Shown one piece after another: positions 58,609 to 64,000 of a DNA stretch of 64,000 nucleotides. The DNA comes from Salvia splendens (Eukaryota > Streptophyta > Magnoliopsida > Lamiales > Lamiaceae), in the NCBI RefSeq assembly GCF_004379255.2, contig NC_056038.1, positions 29,872,061-29,936,060 on the forward strand, written 5' to 3'. The notes under the pieces were generated by a model that had not been told where the DNA came from, made no database searches, and worked only from the letters and a program-made list of their open reading frames with translations. The position numbers were made by a program, and so were the translations under genes. Position 1 is the first letter of the stretch, and each line of letters starts with the position of its first letter.

Positions 58609-59536
58609 GTTAAGTCTCATCTCGAATTATCCAACCCGTATATTACTTATTAACATCAAAGTCTTCTTCAAAGTAATTGGCAAGCAACTCCAAATAGCAC
58701 ATAATGATTAAGCCTTCACAAATAGTCTCAAGTTTCTCAACAATGAAGATAAAGTGTTAGTCATCCCCAATTCATGTGTCATTATCATCTCTCAATTATT
58801 GCAAGCAACATAGAGCATCAATTCATAAGATTGTCAATTAAAAGAAAGCATAAACTCAAGGACAACCAAAATAGCTACAAGATCGTAACATATAACTTAA
58901 ATACATCAATTTTACACAAGAAATATTGCATCTTCACCAAAAATTCCACAAATAACCTAGTCCAACATGTTCATAACTAAAGAAAAATAAAAAAACAAAA
59001 GACAACATTGAAGAAACTAGACTTGATGCACCTGAAAAGGACATAATCTTGCTTGGAAGTGCCTTTTTAACCTTGGCCGAGTGGGGGAACTTCCTTTTAC
59101 TCTTTCTTTTCTTGATGGGCAAATAAAGAGAAATTTAAAGATCGTTTTACGGTGGATTTGAACACGAGACTTTTGACCTTATGCATTCAAAATAATCAAT
59201 TTATCACCCTCCTACCAAATAAGAAGGATTACATAGAGAATTGAAATTTTGGGATTTTTGGTACCCGGTTTGATTCGGATCAGATACCCGAATTGAATAA
59301 TTAGGCACTCGAAACTTATTTCAGTCTGATATCACGAAGCATATTTAGGTCATTTCGGGATTGAGAACACATTTTTTGGGTTGGGTATCAGGTGCCCAAT
59401 CTGACATCCTACATGTGCCATTTAAGAAAGTGATTATTTTTACTAAGGCAAATTGAGTTATAGCTATATTTGGGCCCTAGAGCAATTTGAGAAAATAAAA
59501 CAGACGATAGATTATATCAGTATGAGCAGTAAGAAT
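58609..59536. other. intergenic, nothing recognised
   Basis: AT-rich DNA. The stretch about 59150-59400 has TE-like wording (GGATTTGAACACGAGACTT at about 59154) that may be SINE-derived, not resolved. Confidence 0.35.
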
Positions 59537-59745
59537 TACTCCCTCCGTCCGTGAAATGTTGTTCAGTTTTGCCATTTCGGTCTGTCCACAAAATGTTGTT
59601 TTTTAAAAAAAAAAAAAAATTAAGTTCATATATTAAGGGTTTAGGGATATATTAACTTCATAAAAATTAACGTCCACAAAATGTTGTTCACTTTACTTTT
59701 TTTCCCATTTTTGATAAATAGTCCCCACTTTCCACTAACTCATTA
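59537..59745. mobile_element. Stowaway-like fragment cut by copy D
   Basis: Starts ATTACTCCCTCCGTCCGTGA and has the repeated body string GTCCACAAAATGTTGTT twice. It has no right end because a Harbinger-type element begins at 59746. Confidence 0.55.
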
Positions 59746-60540
59746 GGCCACCCATAACGCGTCACGCGGGTGGCTCGTAACCCGTCACGCCGGGACGAGA
59801 AGGCGGCGAGACGCGTTGCAGCGTCCCGTCTCGTCCCCAGCCCGCCGAGCGTCCCGTCCCGCCGAGACGGATGGCGAGCCGTCTCGCCACGCGCCCGCGC
59901 GAAGTGGCTCGCTCCGGCGCCATGCGTGATTCCCACTCGCCGGCCCGCGAGTGGGCATCGTCACGCTGACACAATAAATCATTTTTTAAAATTCAAATTT
60001 AAAAATAAAAATAAAAATAAAAAATAAAAAATTGAAAAACGGTAATATTACAGTTAATATTACCGTTTATTATTATTTTTATTTTTTTACTCTATAAATA
60101 CTCCTAATTCATCCTCATTTCACACACAAATACACATCTATTCTTCCCAAATCATCTCCATTTCCTCTCCAGTTTTCATCTAACCTCTTATCACAAAATG
60201 TCCGGCGACAGAAACTCTGGCGGTGGCGGCTCCGGCGGGTTTGACACCAACGCGTTCGGCGACTAGGGGGCATGTACAATGTCCTGGGTGGTGGTTCCGG
60301 TTCGTCGAAGCTGGGGGGTACCAACCACCCCATTTTGATGTGGATGCATACGCTCGTCCCTCCGCCCCGAGGTATTCGCAGGGATTATCCCAGATTCAGG
60401 AGGATTATTCGGTTGAACCCACTCCGGAAGGAGGCCGAGGCGGTGGAAGCTCTAGGGCGGAGGCGGACGAGGAGGAGGAGGATCTAGGCCGGCATCCGTA
60501 CAGCCCCAAGGAAATGCTGGCTGTGTACAACGTCTAGATC
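59746..60540 (+). mobile_element. truncated PIF/Harbinger element with ORF1 start (copy D)
   Basis: Left end GGCCACCCATAACGCG follows TTA (59743-59745). The first 200 bp are GC-rich with self-complementary GCGTCACGC/GGGACG motifs, then AT-rich DNA, a TATA-like CTATAAATAC at about 60094 and a start codon at 60199. ORF1 opens MSGDRNSGGGGSGGFD, then has a stop after 22 codons. Another frame continues GGYQPPHFDVDAYARP and GRHPYSPKEMLAVYNV, equivalent to the 'YSP.EM..L' lead-in of copies A and B. The element breaks off near 60540 and the DNA beyond belongs to a Gypsy element. Confidence 0.7.
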
Positions 60541-61331
60541 TAGGTATAAGCATGATTCAAGGCGAACAAGCAATTCACTAATTATGCACCTTTTCACCAA
60601 CCCATTATATCAAAACGTCAAGCCATACTTAAACATGGATGGAATTAAATATCATTGGCAACTCGGTCTAATGTGTCCCTAAGCATGCGTGTTTCTAAGT
60701 TCTTCATGCTAAGTTCATGACATGGATTCACCTTCGAGATTTTAAAACACAAACTTAAACTAAAAACCTAAAACAAAAACCCTAAACTCACGGTCCACCA
60801 CTTCATCCCCCCAAACTTATTTACAACAAAGTGTAAAATAAGTTTGTAGAGTCGGTAGGGACGTGGGGAAACTACTAAAAAGAAAGCATACCTTGAAAAT
60901 TTTCGCGTAGAGGTTGGACTGGACGAAAATTCAAAAAATTTGAAAAATCGCGCTGGAAACTGCAATTTGGCGGCGTTCGCTGGGGACTATCCGGTGGTTT
61001 CCGCGGTTAGTCAGAATGTGGCCGGCGGGTCGCTGCCGCATCTGCAGTGATCGTCGGCGGAGGTCAAAACCTGCGAAAAATTTTCAAAAATTTGAAAACT
61101 AGACAAAAAGAAAAAGTACCCAAAAACAAAATTTAAGCAAAATTTTTCAAAACATGGTTGGGTTGCCTCCTAGCAAGCGCTCCTTTATAGTCGTTGACGG
61201 TAACGTTAGGGAGTCCGGAGACGTCGGCGAGGGCCTCGGGAAGAGTTATCTTTTCTGTTTAACAACCTGCCCACCCTGGAAACGGCTCAGCCGGAGGTAG
61301 GGTCCAGCAGCTAGCTTGACTTTACCCCTTT
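60541..61331 (-). mobile_element. Gypsy 3' region, possible LTR remnant
   Basis: Read on the minus strand, a purine tract AAGTTTGGGGGGA lies at about 60806-60818 and is followed by TGAAGTGG, a possible LTR start. The plus-strand string GGTTGCCTCCTAGCAAGCGC at 61159 is a conserved non-coding hallmark between pol and the 3' LTR of Athila-like elements. The LTR would run into copy D at about 60540, so it is truncated. Confidence 0.5.
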
Positions 61332-63822
61332 TTACACCTTGGGTGGTTCATTTAGTTCTACTTCCTCCTCGATCACCTTGTCCGAGCTATAATATTTCTT
61401 CACAAGGTGGCCATTAGCTTGAAACAATGTCCCATCCAAAGCTAGCAACTCAACCGTCCCACTATCATATATCTTCTTGATTATGTAAGGACCGGTCCAT
61501 TTGGACTTCAACTTTCCGGGGAAAAGAGAAAATCTCGAATTATGCAACAAAACCACATCCCCCAAGGTGAGTTCCCGTGGACTAATCATCCTATCATGGT
61601 AGGCCTTAATCCTTTCTTCGTAAGTTGACGAGCTATCATAAGCTTCCATTCGAAACTCGTCCATCTCATTGAGAAAGAGATGCCTTTCTTCACTGGCCTT
61701 TTGAAAATATTGATTCAACTTCTTAACCGCCCAATATGACCTATACTCCAACTCAAAGGGCAAATGACATGATTTTCCAAAAACTAATTGATAAGGAGAC
61801 ATACCTATAGGAGATTTGTATGCGGTACGATATGCCCACAACGCAGCATCCAAACGGAGTGCCCAATCCTTTCTATTGGTGCTCACTATTTTCTGTAGAA
61901 GGGACTTGATCTCCCTATTTGCAAGCTCGGTTTGCCCATTGGCTTGGGGGTGATATGACGAGGTGACTCTATGCTTGACTCCATACTTGTCCAATACGTT
62001 GTCTAGCCACCTATTGTTGAAGTGAGATCCCCCATCGCTTATGAGAGCGTGGGTTGTACCAAACCTACTAAAAATATTTTTCCTAACAAAAGCAGTTACA
62101 ACTTTGGAATCACTAGTTTTGGTAGGAATTGCTTCCACCCATCTAGACACATATTCAACTGCAAGTAAAATGTATTGGTACTCCCCTGATTTTGGGAATG
62201 GTCCTATAAAATCTATCCCCCATGCATCATATAGTTCTACCTCAATGATGGTGTTCACAGGCATCTCCTTCTTCTTTGATATTCCCCCCGTGCGCTGGCA
62301 TTCGTTGCATTGGAGCACAAAACTGGCGGAGTCACGGTAGATGGTTGGCCAATAGAAACCGCTTTGTAAAATTTTGATGGCGGTCCTTTGCACACCAAAG
62401 TGTCCTCTAGTTGGTGACGAGTGGCATCTTTCAACTATGGCTGCCCAATCTTCTTGCGGTACACATCTCCTAAGTATAGTATCTGCACATCTCTTGAACA
62501 AGTAGGGCTCATCCCGAAATTAAGATCTAACATCTCTATAAAATTTATTTCTTTGATAAGGAGTAAGATCAAGAGGGTGTACCTTGGCTGCTAAATAATT
62601 AACAATATCAGCATACCATGGGAAAGTGGCTTGAGTGAAGAATAGATGCTCGTCGGGGAAGTCCTCATTGATTTCTTGTGATAGATCTTCTCCTTCTGCC
62701 GGGTGCTCCAACCGAGACAAATGATCTGCCACTACGTTTTCACATCATTTTCTATCTCTTATCTCAACATCGAATTCTTGGAGTAGTATGATCCACCGGA
62801 TGAATCTTGGTTTTGCGTCCTTCTTTGCAAACAAGTGCCTAATAGCTACATGGTCAGTGTAAACAATGGTCTTAGTCCCAACAAGATAAGCTCTAAATTT
62901 ATCAAAAGAATAGACTATAGCAAGCATCTCCTTTTCTGTAGTCGCATAATTAGCTTGTGCAGAATCTAAAGTTCTGCTAGCATAATAAATGACTCTGAAA
63001 ATTTTATCTCTCTTCTGCCCCAAAGCAAAACCGACTGCAATGTCGCTTGCGTCACACATGATTTCAAATGGTTGGCTCCAATCGGGGGTAATGAGAATGA
63101 GAGCACTCACTAAAGCTTTCTTCAAATCCTCAAAAGTCTGGAAACATTCAGAAGTAAAATTAAATTTCACATCTTTTTCAAGTAATTTACAAAGAGGCTT
63201 AGAGATTTTCGAGAAATCATTGATGAATCTTCTGTAGAACCCTGCATGCCCCAAAAAGCTTCTCACGGCCTTTTCGTTGGATGGAGGCAGGAGTTTCTCA
63301 ATGGCTGCAATCTTGGCCCTGTCAACTTCTGTCCCTGCAGAAGACACTTTATGACCTATAACTATACCTTCTTTTACCATGAAGTGACATTTCTCCCAAT
63401 TAAGAACAAGGTTAGTTTCTACACATCTCTGCAAAACCTTAGCCAAACTCTCAAGACAATGATCATAAGACTTCTCAAAAACAGAAAAATCATCCATAAA
63501 GACCTCCATCACCTTCTCAATCAAATCATGAAAAATGGCCATCATGTATCTTTGGAAAGTAGCAGGAGCATTACATAAGCCAAAAGACATTTTTCCTATA
63601 AGCATATATCTCATAAGGGCAAGTAAAAGCAGACTTATGTTGATCCTCGGGAGCAATTTCAATTTGATTATAACCAGAATAACCATCTAAGAAACAGTAG
63701 TAATCATACCCCCCCTAATCTATCAAGCATTTGATCAATAAAAGACAAAAGGAAGTGATCTTTCCTAATGGCTGCATTTAACATCCTATAATTAATGCAA
63801 ACTCTCCAATCTTTGGCTCACT
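61332..63822 (-). pseudogene. Ty3/Gypsy (Athila-type) pol, broken and truncated
   Basis: In element direction the block gives RT ([26 protein letters not shown] and FMDDFSVF), RNase H ([17 protein letters not shown]) and the VVADHLSRLEHP linker. It then gives integrase with the HHCC finger (HSSPTRGHFG, CNECQRTGG) and the core WGIDFIGPFP, ISDGGSHFNN and SYHPQANGQTELANREIK. RT before integrase and FMDDFSVF place it in the Gypsy superfamily, most like Athila. Breaks: one extra A near 63592 shifts the RT frame, a TGA at 62745-62747, and a TAA at 62520-62522. The RT is cut at about 63822, so gag, protease and the start of RT are missing. Confidence 0.85.
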
Positions 63823-64000
63823 GGCGGACACACGTTCAAGAGGGGAGGGGCTTAAGCCCTTCCCAAACTTTTCTTTTTAATATATTTTTATTGTAAAATT
63901 TTTTAAAAATTTTAAAAGTATCTACAACCCTCACCAAATTGATGTCTTCGAAGTCTAATAGTTGGAGATTTAGTGGAAAGGGGGGGCTGAAAATTAAATT
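63823..64000. mobile_element. edge of another transposon
   Basis: An abrupt change to ACTGGCGGACACACGTTCAA and GGGGAGGGGCTTAAGCCC marks a junction in the Gypsy RT. Such 'TGGCGGA...GGGGC(T)' ends are common in plant DNA transposons, but the window ends before its nature can be told. Confidence 0.35.

Overview
This is a window of plant nuclear DNA, from a eudicot. The evidence is spliceosomal GT..AG introns, plant-specific gene families (PUX/UBX, ACC oxidase, KNOX homeobox, plant O-fucosyltransferase), an AT-rich background, and a dense set of plant transposons: Stowaway, PIF/Harbinger, hAT, Copia, Gypsy and LINE. The sequence alone does not fix the species; a lamiid is plausible but not shown.

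Three host genes have clean multi-exon models. They are a plant O-fucosyltransferase-family protein (+, 3606-8550, 10 exons, 629 aa), a PUX4-like CDC48 adaptor (-, 14809-16867, 4 exons, 303 aa) and an ACC oxidase (+, 55921-57006, 3 exons, 312 aa) whose 2OG-Fe(II) residues fall at the canonical numbers H177, D179 and H234. A fourth, single-exon gene (+, 38699-39136) encodes a RING-type protein that lacks the first Cys pair. These genes are not an operon and show no shared pathway.

Between them lie broken host genes that can only be read across frames or on the less obvious strand. They include an STM-like KNOX homeobox gene with two nonsense codons (11540-13175), a subtilisin-like protease 3' end (-, 9037-9632), a FAR1-domain scrap (25614-25741), and a plant-specific gene (-, 26986-29383) cut in two by a young LTR element with a GGATG target-site duplication.

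The rest is mobile DNA. A full-length Tork/Tnt1-like Copia element (19152-24234) has 456-bp LTRs and a nearly readable gag-pol. An 808-bp solo LTR (24522-25329) has a perfect 5-bp duplication. Two non-autonomous LTR elements (27523-29227 and 39991-43173) share an unusual proline-rich, non-gag/pol ORF, a primer-binding site and a 3' coding tail. Three PIF/Harbinger-type elements with 3-bp target duplications (17022-18806, 33064-35063, 46779-48575) plus a truncated fourth (59746-60540) carry only the Myb/SANT-like ORF1 and no transposase. There are also a truncated LINE (31250-32056), a degenerate Athila-type Gypsy pol (61332-63822), a 957-bp hAT element with 8-bp duplication (57652-58608), foldback MITEs and many Stowaway MITEs.

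The best candidates for something under-described are the paired non-autonomous LTR elements, including a chimeric double-LTR 5' end at 42419-43173, and the ORF1-only Harbinger family. No CRISPR, operon or prokaryotic system is present.
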